Shown piece by piece: positions 34,250 through 42,662 of a stretch of 64,000 bases of DNA. The stretch is taken from positions 27,338 through 91,337 of the forward strand of contig JAAYBR010000091.1 in NCBI GenBank assembly GCA_012730045.1, read 5' to 3'. Source of the stretch: Candidatus Hydrogenedentota bacterium (lineage in GTDB: Bacteria > Hydrogenedentota > Hydrogenedentia > Hydrogenedentales > CAITNO01). The notes beneath the pieces are model-generated. The model ran no database searches and had not been told where the DNA came from. It saw only the letters and a program-made list of their open reading frames with translations. Position 1 is the first letter of the stretch, and every line of letters begins with the position of its first letter. The translations under genes were made by a program, and so were the position numbers.

Positions 34250-35701
34250 ATGGAGATGGAGAAGACGCTGAGGGGGCGCTGCGAGGCGCATGGACAGGGG
34301 CATGTGTTCCGGTTCTGGGGGACGTTGAACGCGGAGGAGCGCGGCCGCCTGCTGGAACAGCTCGCGCAGGTGGAGTTTCCGCTCATGGAGCGCCTTGCGC
34401 GGGAGTGGATCCTCGAGACGCCGCCGCCCGCCCGGTTTGAGCGCATCGAGCCTGTGCCCGTGCTGCCCGCCGCAGTCCACCGCGGCGAGGGCGCCCCGGA
34501 GGCGTGGGACGCGGGCGAGGCCGCCCTGCGCGCGGGGAAGGTTGGCCTGTTCCTGGTGGCGGGCGGCCAGGGCACGCGCCTCGGCTTTCCCGGGCCGAAA
34601 GGCTGCTACCCCATCGGGCCGCTGACGGGGAAGACGCTCTTCCAGTACCATGCGGAGAAGCTGTTGAACCTGCGCCGCCGCTTCGGCTGCGCGCTGCCAT
34701 GGTACATCATGGTGAGCGCGGCCAACGAGGCCGCCACGCGCGCCTACTTCGCGGAGAACGGCCATTTCGGCCTCGGCGCGGAGAACGTGGTGTTCCTGCG
34801 CCAGCGCATGGTGCCCTGCATGGACGGCGCGGGCCGTTTCATGCTGGAGGCCCCCGGCTCGCTGGCCATGAACCCCAACGGCCACGGCGGCTGCATCCCC
34901 GCAATGGTGGAGAACGGCGTGCTCGACGACGCGCGGGCGCGCGGCGTGGAGATGCTCAGCTACTTCCAGGTGGACAACTGGGCGGTCAAGGTGGCCGACC
35001 CGTACTTCATCGGGTGGCACGCCCTCAAGGGCGCCGAGATGTCCTCCAAGGTCCACCGCAAGAACACGGCCCGCGAGGCCGTCGGCGTCCACTGCCTGTG
35101 CGACGGGGTGTACCAGGTCATCGAGTATAGCGAGCTGGACATTTACCCGCAGCTGCTGGAGACCGACGCGGCGGGCAATGTCCGCTATTTCGCCGGCAAC
35201 CCCGCCATGCACATCCTGTCCGTCGAGTTCGTGCAGGGCGTCTTCAACCGCTTCGACCGGTTCCCCTGGCATCTGGCCCGCAAGAAAATCCCCTTCGTGA
35301 ACGACGCCGGCGAGCTGGTGAAGCCCGACACCCCCAACGGCTGCAAGTTCGAGACCTTCGTGTTCGACGCCCTCCAGCTTGTGCGCCACGCCCCGGTGGC
35401 GGTCGAGATCGGCCGCCTCGGCGAGTACACGCCCACCAAGCAGTTCGAGGGCGACAACAGCGTGGTCGCGTCGCGCCAGTCCATGGCCGAGTGGTGGGGC
35501 GGCTGGTTCAACGCTGCGGGGGCCGCCGTGCCCCGGGACGCCGGGGGCCGTGTGGCGGTTCCCCTGGAGGTGAGCCCCCTGTTCGCGCTTACGCGCGACG
35601 AGTTTGTGGAGAAGGCCGCAGGCAGGGTCTGGGACCTGTCGCGCGGCCTCTCGGTGGACGCCGACGGCAACACCGAAACGCCCGCCGCGCCGTCCGCCTA
35701 G
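34250..35701 (+). CDS. UDPGP-family nucleotidyltransferase (UDP-sugar pyrophosphorylase-like)
   Basis: A 483-residue enzyme of the UTP-dependent UDPGP type 1 family (UDP-N-acetylhexosamine pyrophosphorylase-like). Signature loop LVAGGQGTRLGFPGPKG at about 102-118; later GGCIPAMVENG, YFQVDNWAVKVADP and the Lys in KIPFVNDAGELVKP and TPNGCKFETFVFD, all typical of AGX/UAP enzymes. It makes a UDP-sugar from sugar 1-phosphate, in line with the amino-sugar-type kinase four genes upstream. ATG at 34250 with AAGGAG 11 bases upstream; a second ATG at 34256 is possible. Confidence 0.87.
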   Translation: MEMEKTLRGRCEAHGQGHVFRFWGTLNAEERGRLLEQLAQVEFPLMERLAREWILETPPPARFERIEPVPVLPAAVHRGEGAPEAWDAGEAALRAGKVGLFLVAGGQGTRLGFPGPKGCYPIGPLTGKTLFQYHAEKLLNLRRRFGCALPWYIMVSAANEAATRAYFAENGHFGLGAENVVFLRQRMVPCMDGAGRFMLEAPGSLAMNPNGHGGCIPAMVENGVLDDARARGVEMLSYFQVDNWAVKVADPYFIGWHALKGAEMSSKVHRKNTAREAVGVHCLCDGVYQVIEYSELDIYPQLLETDAAGNVRYFAGNPAMHILSVEFVQGVFNRFDRFPWHLARKKIPFVNDAGELVKPDTPNGCKFETFVFDALQLVRHAPVAVEIGRLGEYTPTKQFEGDNSVVASRQSMAEWWGGWFNAAGAAVPRDAGGRVAVPLEVSPLFALTRDEFVEKAAGRVWDLSRGLSVDADGNTETPAAPSA

Positions 35702-35745
35702 TCCGACGGGTCGGACAGGTCGGACCTGTCTGACCCTGACCGGCG
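35702..35745. repeat. GTCGGAC-type short repeat array
   Basis: Several near-copies of GGTCGGACAG in alternating orientation right after the UDPGP stop. The same kind of array is at 51855-51935. May fold as a hairpin and end transcription. Confidence 0.55.
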
Positions 35746-35819
35746 CGGGCAGAAACCTTGCATTTGGGCACAAGAATAAGGTAAGATTTCGCCGCTTTGA
35801 GGGGTTCGCCCCGCAGTGC

Positions 35820-35896
<77 letters not shown>

Positions 35897-35911
35897 TTTT
35901 TGTTTAAGCGC

Positions 35912-35950
35912 GCCCGCCATCCCCTCCGGGGACGGCGGGCTTCTGTTTTC
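35912..35950 (+). terminator. Terminator after tRNA-Asp
   Basis: GCCCGCC (35912-35918) pairs with GGCGGGC (35934-35940), with an inner CCCC/GGGG stem and TCCG loop, then a T-rich tail. Confidence 0.75.
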
Positions 35951-35988
35951 GGTGGCGGCGCGCGCCCCGCAGCGGGTAGAATGGGCCC

Positions 35989-36885
35989 ATGAACACTTGG
36001 CAGCTTGACGCGAAAGAGACACTGGCCAAAGGCTTCGCGCGGTTGATGCGCGCGGCCGTGGAGAACGCGGCGCGGGAGTTTTCCCGCACGGGCGAGGAGC
36101 TGGACGCGGGCGTCCACGAGGGGCGCAAGTGGCTGAAAAAGGCCCGCGCCCTGCTCAAACTGTGCCGCGCCGCCCTGGAGAAGGAGCAGTACCGCGCCTG
36201 GAACCGCAAACTCCGCGATGCGGGGCGCGCGGTTTCCGCTGTCCGCGACGACGCGGCGCTGTGCGAGACGGCGGAACGGCTGCTGGCGCGGGACGACCTG
36301 TCCCCGGCGGCGCGGCGGACGCTGGAGGCCCTGCGCGACGGCATCGCCGCGGACGACCGGGACGAGGCGCGCAAGTGCGCGGCCCTGGCGGTCCGGCGGC
36401 TGAAACGTCTGCTCGCCGAGACGGATTTCTCCCTGCGCATTCCCTCCAGTAAGGAAGAGGGGGTGTTGAAGCGCGGGCTGAAGAGGTCGTTGAAGGGCGC
36501 GCAGGAGGCCTGCCGTGCCAGCTGGCCGCAGGACGACACGGCGGGGCTGCATGAATCGCGCAAGCGTGTCAAGGATTTGCGCTACCAGGCGGAACTGCTG
36601 GCCGGATGCTGGCCGGGCCCCGTCACCGCACTGGCGGAGGAACTTCACCGCCTGACGGACATGCTGGGGTGCGTGCTTGAGCTCTCGGCGCTTCGCGGCA
36701 TGATCTCGGGACGCGCTCTCTCCCGCAAGATCGCATCGGAGGCGCTCACATCCAAGATTGATGCGCTGTTTCTGCGCACCCGGATTCAAATGATTGAACC
36801 GGGGCCGACGGCGTCGCGGTTTGCGATGTGCTGGGCGCTATGGCGCGCCGAGGCGCGGGCGGGAAGGGCCGCCGATCATGGGTGA
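35989..36885 (+). CDS. CHAD-domain protein
   Basis: A 298-residue all-helical CHAD protein. The family binds inorganic polyphosphate through conserved His and basic residues; here VHEGRKWLKKARALLKLCR (near 43-61) and LHESRKRVKDLRYQAELL (near 184-201) are the two repeats carrying the His/Arg/Lys surface. No CYTH phosphatase domain is attached. Starts after the tRNA terminator; its end overlaps the start of ruvX by 8 bp. Confidence 0.88.
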   Translation: MNTWQLDAKETLAKGFARLMRAAVENAAREFSRTGEELDAGVHEGRKWLKKARALLKLCRAALEKEQYRAWNRKLRDAGRAVSAVRDDAALCETAERLLARDDLSPAARRTLEALRDGIAADDRDEARKCAALAVRRLKRLLAETDFSLRIPSSKEEGVLKRGLKRSLKGAQEACRASWPQDDTAGLHESRKRVKDLRYQAELLAGCWPGPVTALAEELHRLTDMLGCVLELSALRGMISGRALSRKIASEALTSKIDALFLRTRIQMIEPGPTASRFAMCWALWRAEARAGRAADHG

Positions 36886-37321
36886 CCTGGGCCGCGTCAT
36901 GGCGCTGGACGTGGGCGACGCGCGCATTGGCGTCGCGTTCAGCGACCCGTTGCGGGTCATTGCCAGCCCCCACGGCGTGGTGAAAGCCGCGCCGCGCGCG
37001 GTGGCGCTCGCGGAGCTGAAACGGATGGCGGCGGAGCGCGAGGCGGTGCTGGTGGTGGCGGGGCTGCCGCTGGAGTCCAGCGGGGACGAGGGGCCCCAGG
37101 CGGCCAAGGTGCGCGCCTTCATGGAGGAGTTTTCCCGCGAAATCCCCCTGCCGGTGGTCCTGCAGGACGAGCGGCTCACCACGGTGTCGGCGGAGCGCGT
37201 GCTTATCTCGGCGAACATGCGCCGCGAAAACCGCCGCGGCGTGGTGGACAAGGTTGCCGCCGCGCACATCCTCCAGGCCTGGCTCGACCGCGCCGCGTCC
37301 CGGCGCGCGGCGGCGGAGTAG
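36878..37321 (+). CDS. ruvX: Holliday-junction resolvase-like RNase H-fold protein (RuvX/YqgF)
   Basis: A 147-residue YqgF-family nuclease, which acts in 16S rRNA 5' end maturation and/or recombination. RNase H-fold acidic sites: D11 and D14 in ALDVGDARIGVA, E in LPVVLQDERLTTVSAE and D in GVVDKVAAAHIL. ATG at 36878 overlaps the CHAD stop. Followed 3 bp later by mltG, the usual neighbour in many bacteria. Confidence 0.93.
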   Translation: MGDLGRVMALDVGDARIGVAFSDPLRVIASPHGVVKAAPRAVALAELKRMAAEREAVLVVAGLPLESSGDEGPQAAKVRAFMEEFSREIPLPVVLQDERLTTVSAERVLISANMRRENRRGVVDKVAAAHILQAWLDRAASRRAAAE

Positions 37322-37324
37322 GCC

Positions 37325-38431
37325 ATGGGGGGCGGAGACCTTTCCGGCGGCGGGAAGAAACGGCGCTCTTTCGCGCGCCTCCTGCTCACCCTGCTGTCCA
37401 TCGCGTTCGCGGCGTTGCTGGTCGCCGGGGGGATGGCTGGGCTGCTGGCCTTCGCGGTGTACGACCATGTCACCCAGCCGGGCGTGCCCGGCGCGGAGCT
37501 TGCGGTGGCCGTGCCCGAGGGGACCACGGGCCGCGACGTGGGGCGGATTCTGGCCGACCACGGCCTGATCGAGCATGAGCTGTTCTTCTGGCTGGCCCTC
37601 AAGCTGGACCCGGCGCCCAAGGGCATCCGCCACGGCGAATACACCCTGCGGCGCGGCTGGTCGGCGCGGCAGCTCCTGGAAAAACTCCAGTCCGGCCCCG
37701 ACCGCATGATCCTCGAAAACCAGTTCAAGGTGACCATTCCCGAGGGGCTGGGCATCGCGCAGGCGGCGGCCCTGACCCCGGACCCGGAGGGGTTTGCACA
37801 GGCGGCGCGCGACCCGGAGCTGGTCGCGCGCGCGGGCGTGAACGCGCCGAGCCTCGAGGGATTCCTCATGCCCAACACCTACTATTTCGACCAGGCCCCC
37901 ACGGGCCGCGAGCTGGTGGAGCGCATGCTTTCCCAGTTCGAGCGGGAGTACCGGAAATGCCTGGCCGAGGTGCCGGGGGCGGAGAAACTCGACAAGCTGC
38001 GCGTGGTCACGGTGGCCTCCATCGTGGAGGAGGAGACCCGCGCCGACGAGGAGCGCCCGAAGGTCGCCCGCGTCCTCTACAACCGCCTCGACAGGGGCAT
38101 GCGCCTCCAGATGGACTCGACCCTCCAGTACGCCCTCCAGAAATACGGCCAGCGCATCCTGGAGACGGACCTCCAGACCGACTCGCCCTACAACACCTAC
38201 CTCAACACGGGCCTGCCCCCCGGCCCGATCTGCAGCCCCGGCACCGCCAGCCTGCGTGCGGCCCTCCGCCCGGAAACGGGCAAATGGGTTTTCTTCGTGT
38301 CCAACGCCGACGGCCGCACCCACACCTTCAGCGTCACCGAGGAGGAGCACCTCAAGGCCGTGGCCCGGTTCCGCCGCGAGATCGCCCCCCAGCGCCGCGC
38401 CCTGCGCGAGCAGCAGGGGACCTCACCATGA
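37325..38431 (+). CDS. mltG: Endolytic murein transglycosylase MltG (YceG-like)
   Basis: A 368-residue inner-membrane enzyme that cuts nascent peptidoglycan and sets chain length. A cytoplasmic head, one membrane segment (about 20-48), a LysM-like region and the catalytic domain with E235 in VASIVEEET, then QMDSTLQYAL and SPYNTYLNTGLPPGPICSPG. Its stop overlaps the next gene by ATGA. Confidence 0.95.
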   Translation: MGGGDLSGGGKKRRSFARLLLTLLSIAFAALLVAGGMAGLLAFAVYDHVTQPGVPGAELAVAVPEGTTGRDVGRILADHGLIEHELFFWLALKLDPAPKGIRHGEYTLRRGWSARQLLEKLQSGPDRMILENQFKVTIPEGLGIAQAAALTPDPEGFAQAARDPELVARAGVNAPSLEGFLMPNTYYFDQAPTGRELVERMLSQFEREYRKCLAEVPGAEKLDKLRVVTVASIVEEETRADEERPKVARVLYNRLDRGMRLQMDSTLQYALQKYGQRILETDLQTDSPYNTYLNTGLPPGPICSPGTASLRAALRPETGKWVFFVSNADGRTHTFSVTEEEHLKAVARFRREIAPQRRALREQQGTSP

Positions 38432-39177
38432 CCGGCTCCGGCGGACAGACGCGCCCGGCTTTCGCCGCGCTGGCCGCGGCGTGGGGCGTCCACTTCTTCA
38501 CCGCCTCCGGCGCCCTGCTCGGCCTGCTGGCCGCGGCCGCCGCCACGCGCGGCGACGCCCTTGCCGCGTTCTGGTGGATGGCCGCCACCGTCGCCGTGGA
38601 CTCCGTGGACGGGTTTCTCGCCCGCAGCCTCCGCGTCAAGAAGGTCCTCCCCGGCGTGGACGGCGCGCTGCTCGACAACATCGTGGACTTCTTCACCTAC
38701 ACCGTCGTGCCCGCCTGGTTTCTCCTTCAAATCCCCCTGGTGCCCGCCGGATGGGCCTGGCCCGCCGTGGCGGGCATCCTCTACGCCTCCGCCTACCAGT
38801 TCAGCCGCAGCGACGCCAAAACCGACGACCACACCTTCAGCGGGTTCCCCTCCTACTGGAACATCCTCGTCTTCTACCTCTATATGACCGGTATGCCCCC
38901 CGTGCTCAACCTCGCGGTCATCCTCGTCTGCTGCGTCGCGTCCTTTCTGCCCCTGCGCTGCCTCTACCCCAGCCGCACGCAACCCCTGCGCCCACTGACC
39001 GTCGCGCTCGGCCTCCTGTGGGCCGCGTGCCTTCTGGCCGTCATGCTCCTTTACCCCGAAGGCCGCCACCATCCCTTCCTTGCCGCCTCCTGGGTCTACA
39101 TCGCCTACTACTGCGCCTTCAGCGGCTGGCTCACCGTTCGCGGTTGGCGTGGAGAAGGGAAAACGCCGGGCCCTTGA
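38428..39177 (+). CDS. CDP-alcohol phosphatidyltransferase (phosphatidylcholine synthase-like)
   Basis: A 249-residue membrane protein with about eight helices. Carries the CDP-alcohol motif: D58, D61-G62, A65-R66, then G79-x3-D83-x3-D87 in DSVDGFLAR and DGALLDNIVDF, with a longer spacer as seen in phosphatidylcholine synthase (Pcs). Also FSGFPSYWNILVFYLY, typical of Pcs. It probably joins a CDP-activated lipid to an alcohol such as choline; substrate is inferred. The ATG overlaps the mltG stop; the longer frame from 37957 is shadow. Confidence 0.85.
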   Translation: MTGSGGQTRPAFAALAAAWGVHFFTASGALLGLLAAAAATRGDALAAFWWMAATVAVDSVDGFLARSLRVKKVLPGVDGALLDNIVDFFTYTVVPAWFLLQIPLVPAGWAWPAVAGILYASAYQFSRSDAKTDDHTFSGFPSYWNILVFYLYMTGMPPVLNLAVILVCCVASFLPLRCLYPSRTQPLRPLTVALGLLWAACLLAVMLLYPEGRHHPFLAASWVYIAYYCAFSGWLTVRGWRGEGKTPGP

Positions 39178-39204
39178 CCCCAGACGGGCCGCGCGCGCAG
39201 CGCG

Positions 39205-39348
39205 CCTTGGAGTGCGGCAGCCTGCTGCCGCCTTCCAGACCAGGGCCCGCGAGGAATTTGGAACGACGTCCCGCCCCGGTTTGAAACGTCCCCGCGCGCG
39301 GGCAAGCCCGCGCGAAGAAAGGCGGCGGCACGCCACCGCACTCCAAGG
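39205..39348. repeat. Imperfect long inverted repeat
   Basis: 39205-39217 is the exact reverse complement of 39336-39348, with partly matching GC-rich inner arms. In 39178-39512 no gene is supported; this element fills most of it. Repeats with CTTGGAGTGCGG ends are dispersed in GC-rich PVC-type genomes (general recollection). Confidence 0.65.
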
Positions 39349-39512
39349 GGCTCCGCCCGTGCCACTTCGGGGTTGCCGGGAAATCCGGAGGCCGTTCCGC
39401 GTGCCCTGGCCCCTCCGTTTTTTGCGCGTTTCCGGTTTGCATGTTGCGGGGCGCTTTCCGCATGATAGGCGGGGTTTTGCGGGTGACAACCGGGACGATG
39501 GGAGACGGGACG

Positions 39513-40598
39513 ATGCAGGAGAATTTAGAGGTGATTGCGAGGATCAGGAAGGATATCCGGGATGGTATCCTCCAGGGGCGCTATCCCGTGGACGGGGTGG
39601 TGCCTTCGGAGCTGCAGCTGGCGGCCTCGTACCAAGTGGGCCGGGCGACGGCGCGGCAGGCGCTGCGCGACTTGGAGTCGGAGGGGTTCATCACGCGGTC
39701 GCGGGGGAGCCGGTCGCGGGTGGCGCCGCGCGAGGCCTGGGCCAGGAACGTGCTGCACTGCTCGGGCGAGGGGCTGCTGGCCGTCGCCGTGCCGACGTAC
39801 CAGTCGCTGTACTGCCGCCGGATCGTCGAGGCGTTCAATGCGGGGGCGAGCGCGGCGGCATTCCAGTCCATCACCTACGCGGTGAGTTTCACGACGGCCC
39901 ACGAGGTGGAGTTTCTCCACCATGTGGGCGAGATCGGGGTGAAGGGGCTGGCGCTGTGGCTCCAGCATGACACGCCGGAGACGGCGTCCATCCTGGCCTC
40001 CCTGCGGGACCGGGGCTGCGCGGTGGTGATGGTTGACCACGGCGAGGCGGCGCCGGGCGTGGACTGCGTGACGACGGACAATTTCGCGCTGGGCTGCGGG
40101 CTGACGGAGGCGCTGATCCAGCGCGGCCACACCCAGGTCGCCTTTGTGCGGGACACGAACATGATCTCCAGCACGCGGAACCGCCGGGAGGGCTGGCGCG
40201 CGGCCCTGGCGGCGGCGGGACTGGAAGCCCCCCCGGAGCTGGAGGGCCCCATTGACCCCGCCACCCCGGAGATGGAGACGGTGCTTCTGCGGATTATGGC
40301 GCGCCGGTGCAAGCCCACGGCCCTCTACTGCTCCCACGACAGCCTGGCCATTGCGGTGGCGGACTGCCTGGCCTCCCTGGGATACCGGATTCCCGAGGAT
40401 GTGGAGATCGCCACTTCGGACGACGATGAGTTCGCCGCGCGGCGCGGCATTCCCATGCTGCTGGCCGCGCAGCCGGGCGAGGAAATCGGCCGGGCCGCCG
40501 TCGGCCTGCTCATGAAGCGCATCGAAACCCCCGCAAGGCCGCCGGAATCCATCGTGCTGCCCCCCGTGGGCGGGGTGAAGGCCTATCAGCCCCGCTGA
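39513..40598 (+). CDS. GntR-family regulator with sugar-binding (LacI-like) domain
   Basis: A 361-residue regulator of the AraR type. N-terminal GntR winged helix (about 5-75; PSELQLAASYQVGRATARQA) joined to a periplasmic-binding-like sensor domain (about 90-355; AVPTYQSLYCR, IQRGHTQVAFV, EDVEIATSDDDEFA). It should sense a sugar and repress a catabolic operon; the target is not adjacent. The ATG at 39513 has GGAG at the right distance; the ATG at 39498 is an alternative. Its end overlaps the convergent LysR gene by 13 bp. Confidence 0.83.
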   Translation: MQENLEVIARIRKDIRDGILQGRYPVDGVVPSELQLAASYQVGRATARQALRDLESEGFITRSRGSRSRVAPREAWARNVLHCSGEGLLAVAVPTYQSLYCRRIVEAFNAGASAAAFQSITYAVSFTTAHEVEFLHHVGEIGVKGLALWLQHDTPETASILASLRDRGCAVVMVDHGEAAPGVDCVTTDNFALGCGLTEALIQRGHTQVAFVRDTNMISSTRNRREGWRAALAAAGLEAPPELEGPIDPATPEMETVLLRIMARRCKPTALYCSHDSLAIAVADCLASLGYRIPEDVEIATSDDDEFAARRGIPMLLAAQPGEEIGRAAVGLLMKRIETPARPPESIVLPPVGGVKAYQPR

Positions 40599-41467
40599 CC
40601 GGGGACCGTCCCCCCCAGTGTCTCCAGAAAGACCCCCGCCGCGCGGGAAAGCGGGGTGTCGCGGCGCCAAAGCGCGCCGATGACGATCTCTTGCAGGTCC
40701 GGCATCTCCAGCGCCCGCAGCCCCGTGTCCGACGGGGTCAGGATGCCCTCGGGAAGAAACGAGACCCCCGCGCCCTCGGCGAGATAGCGTTTGACCACCT
40801 CGAAGGACCCGCTGTCTAGCACCACCTGGGGCGAAAAACCCACCTGCTCAAAATGCTCCCGGAGCGCCGCGCCTGTGCGGGTGCGCCGGTCTATCAAGAG
40901 CATGGGCAGGCCGGCCAGGTCGGACCAATGGACTTCCCCGGCCGCCGCCAGGGGATGCCCCGCCGGCACCACCGGCACCAGACGCTGCCGGAACAGCGCC
41001 GCCTCCTCCAGCTCGGGGTGGTTCTGCGGCAGGGTCACCAGGCCCAGGTCCAGCTCGCCGCGCAGCACCTGCGCCGCGATGGCGTCCGAACTGCGCGTCG
41101 TGATGACCAGCCGCGTGCGCGGCATCCGTTCGGTGAAGCGGCGCACATGCGGCGGCAGGAAATGGACCGCCGTCGTGTCGCTCGCGCCCAGGCGGAACTC
41201 CCCCGCCCCCGCGGGGCCCCGGTCCGCCATGTCCCGTTCCAGGGCGTTGAACGACCGCACAATGGCGGAGGCCCGGGAGTAGAACTCCTCCCCCTGCGCC
41301 GTGAGCCGCCCCGTGCGCCGGTTGACCAGGGCATAGCCCAGCTGGCGTTCCAGGGCCTTGATCTGCTGGCTCACGGCGGGCTGCGAGCGGAACACCCGCT
41401 CGGCGGCGCGCCGGAAGTTTCCCGTTTCGGCGACGGCGCAGAAGCAGCGAAGGGACTCGATGGTCAT
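40586..41467 (-). CDS. LysR-family transcriptional regulator
   Basis: A 293-residue LysR regulator. HTH at about 1-62 (FRRAAERVFRSQPAVSQQIKALER), then the two-lobed co-inducer domain from about 90 (FRLGASDTTAVHFLPPHV; GELDLGLVTLPQNHPEL; PMLLIDRRTRTGAAL). Resembles CysL/YeiE/CbbR-type members by the ATAAG-N5-CTTAT palindrome in its promoter. ATG at 41467 with GGGAGA. Divergent from purM; whether it controls purM is not known. Confidence 0.87.
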   Translation of the reverse strand: MTIESLRCFCAVAETGNFRRAAERVFRSQPAVSQQIKALERQLGYALVNRRTGRLTAQGEEFYSRASAIVRSFNALERDMADRGPAGAGEFRLGASDTTAVHFLPPHVRRFTERMPRTRLVITTRSSDAIAAQVLRGELDLGLVTLPQNHPELEEAALFRQRLVPVVPAGHPLAAAGEVHWSDLAGLPMLLIDRRTRTGAALREHFEQVGFSPQVVLDSGSFEVVKRYLAEGAGVSFLPEGILTPSDTGLRALEMPDLQEIVIGALWRRDTPLSRAAGVFLETLGGTVPGQRG

Positions 41468-41489
41468 GGCGGGGTCTCCCGGGCGTTCC

Positions 41490-41504
41490 ATAAGCAGAAC
41501 TTAT
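41490..41504. promoter_or_regulatory. Palindromic LysR-type binding site
   Basis: ATAAGCAGAACTTAT: 5-bp arms ATAAG/CTTAT around 5 bp, containing the T-N11-A form of LysR boxes, 23 bp upstream of the LysR start. Likely autoregulatory. Confidence 0.65.
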
Positions 41505-41594
41505 CGGTTCATCATAACATTTCATTGGATACCGGGGGGGGCGAAAGGGTATGCTTCCGGGGCCGACAGCGGCGCGAGAAAGGCGGTTGCACTG

Positions 41595-42662
41595 ATGAGC
41601 GAACACAAAAAGCCGATGAATTACCGGGACGCCGGGGTCAATATTGACGCGGCCAACGAGGCCCTGGCCGAGATCAAGGGACTGGTCAAGAAGACCTTCA
41701 ATGACCAGGTTCTCCAGGACATCGGCAGTTTTGGGGCCATGTACCAGCTCGACCTCCAGAACCTGGAGGAGCCGGTGCTGGTGTCCAGCGTGGACGGCGT
41801 GGGCACGAAGCTCAAGCTGGCCTTCATGACGGGCAAGCACGACACGGTCGGGATAGACCTGGTCTCCCACTGCGTGAACGACATCCTGGTGCAGGGGGCG
41901 CGCCCCCTGTTTTTCCTTGACTATTTCGCCGTCGGGAAACTGGAGCCGCAGGTGGTGGTGGATGTGCTCCGCGGGCTGACGACGGGCTGCCGCTACGCCG
42001 GCTGCGCGCTCATCGGCGGGGAGACGGCGGAGATGCCGGACATGTACCAGCCGCAGGAGTACGACCTGGCCGGCACGATCGTGGGGATTGTGGACCGGAA
42101 GAAGATCGTGGACGGGTCGGCGATCCGGGAGGGCGACGTGATTCTTGGCCTGCCCTCCTCCGGGCTGCACACGAACGGGTACAGCCTGGCGCGGAAGATC
42201 GTGTTCGAGGCGGCGGGGCTCGGGGTCAACGACGCCATGCCCCACACGGGCCGCACGGTGGCCGAGGCGCTCATGGAGCCGCACGTCAGCTACGCCAAGC
42301 TGATGCAGCTGGTGATGAAGGTGGTGGAGGTCCGGGGGATGGCCCACATCACGGGCGGCGGCATCACGGAGAACTTCCCGCGCATCCTGCCGGAGGGGCT
42401 GGGCGCCGAGGTGAACCTGGAGGCCTGGGAGGTTCCCGGCGTGTTCCGTTTCCTTCAGGAGGCGGGCAACGTTGAGGAGCTGGAGATGCTCCGCACCTTC
42501 AACGTGGGCGTCGGCTTCATGGTGGTCGTCCCCGAGAAAGATGTCGAGCGGGCGCTGGAGACCATAGGACTCGCGGGGAAGACCTGCCAGGTGGTGGGCC
42601 GGATCACGCGCGGCGAGCGGCGCGTCCATTACATAGGGAAACTGCGTTATGCCGGTGAATAG
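41595..42662 (+). CDS. purM: Phosphoribosylformylglycinamidine cyclo-ligase
   Basis: A 355-residue AIR synthetase, fifth step of purine synthesis. Conserved MNYRDAGVNIDAANEAL, SSVDGVGTKLKLAF, GIDLVSHCVNDILVQGA and GGETAEMPDMY, plus the C-terminal GGGITENFPRILP. ATG at 41595. Its end overlaps purL by 14 bp; purM-purL-purQ read as one operon. Confidence 0.96.
   Translation: MSEHKKPMNYRDAGVNIDAANEALAEIKGLVKKTFNDQVLQDIGSFGAMYQLDLQNLEEPVLVSSVDGVGTKLKLAFMTGKHDTVGIDLVSHCVNDILVQGARPLFFLDYFAVGKLEPQVVVDVLRGLTTGCRYAGCALIGGETAEMPDMYQPQEYDLAGTIVGIVDRKKIVDGSAIREGDVILGLPSSGLHTNGYSLARKIVFEAAGLGVNDAMPHTGRTVAEALMEPHVSYAKLMQLVMKVVEVRGMAHITGGGITENFPRILPEGLGAEVNLEAWEVPGVFRFLQEAGNVEELEMLRTFNVGVGFMVVVPEKDVERALETIGLAGKTCQVVGRITRGERRVHYIGKLRYAGE

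Noticed and set aside
35702..35745. Short repeat array as CRISPR
   Set aside because: Units are only about 8-10 bp, partly inverted, with no regular spacers or cas genes.
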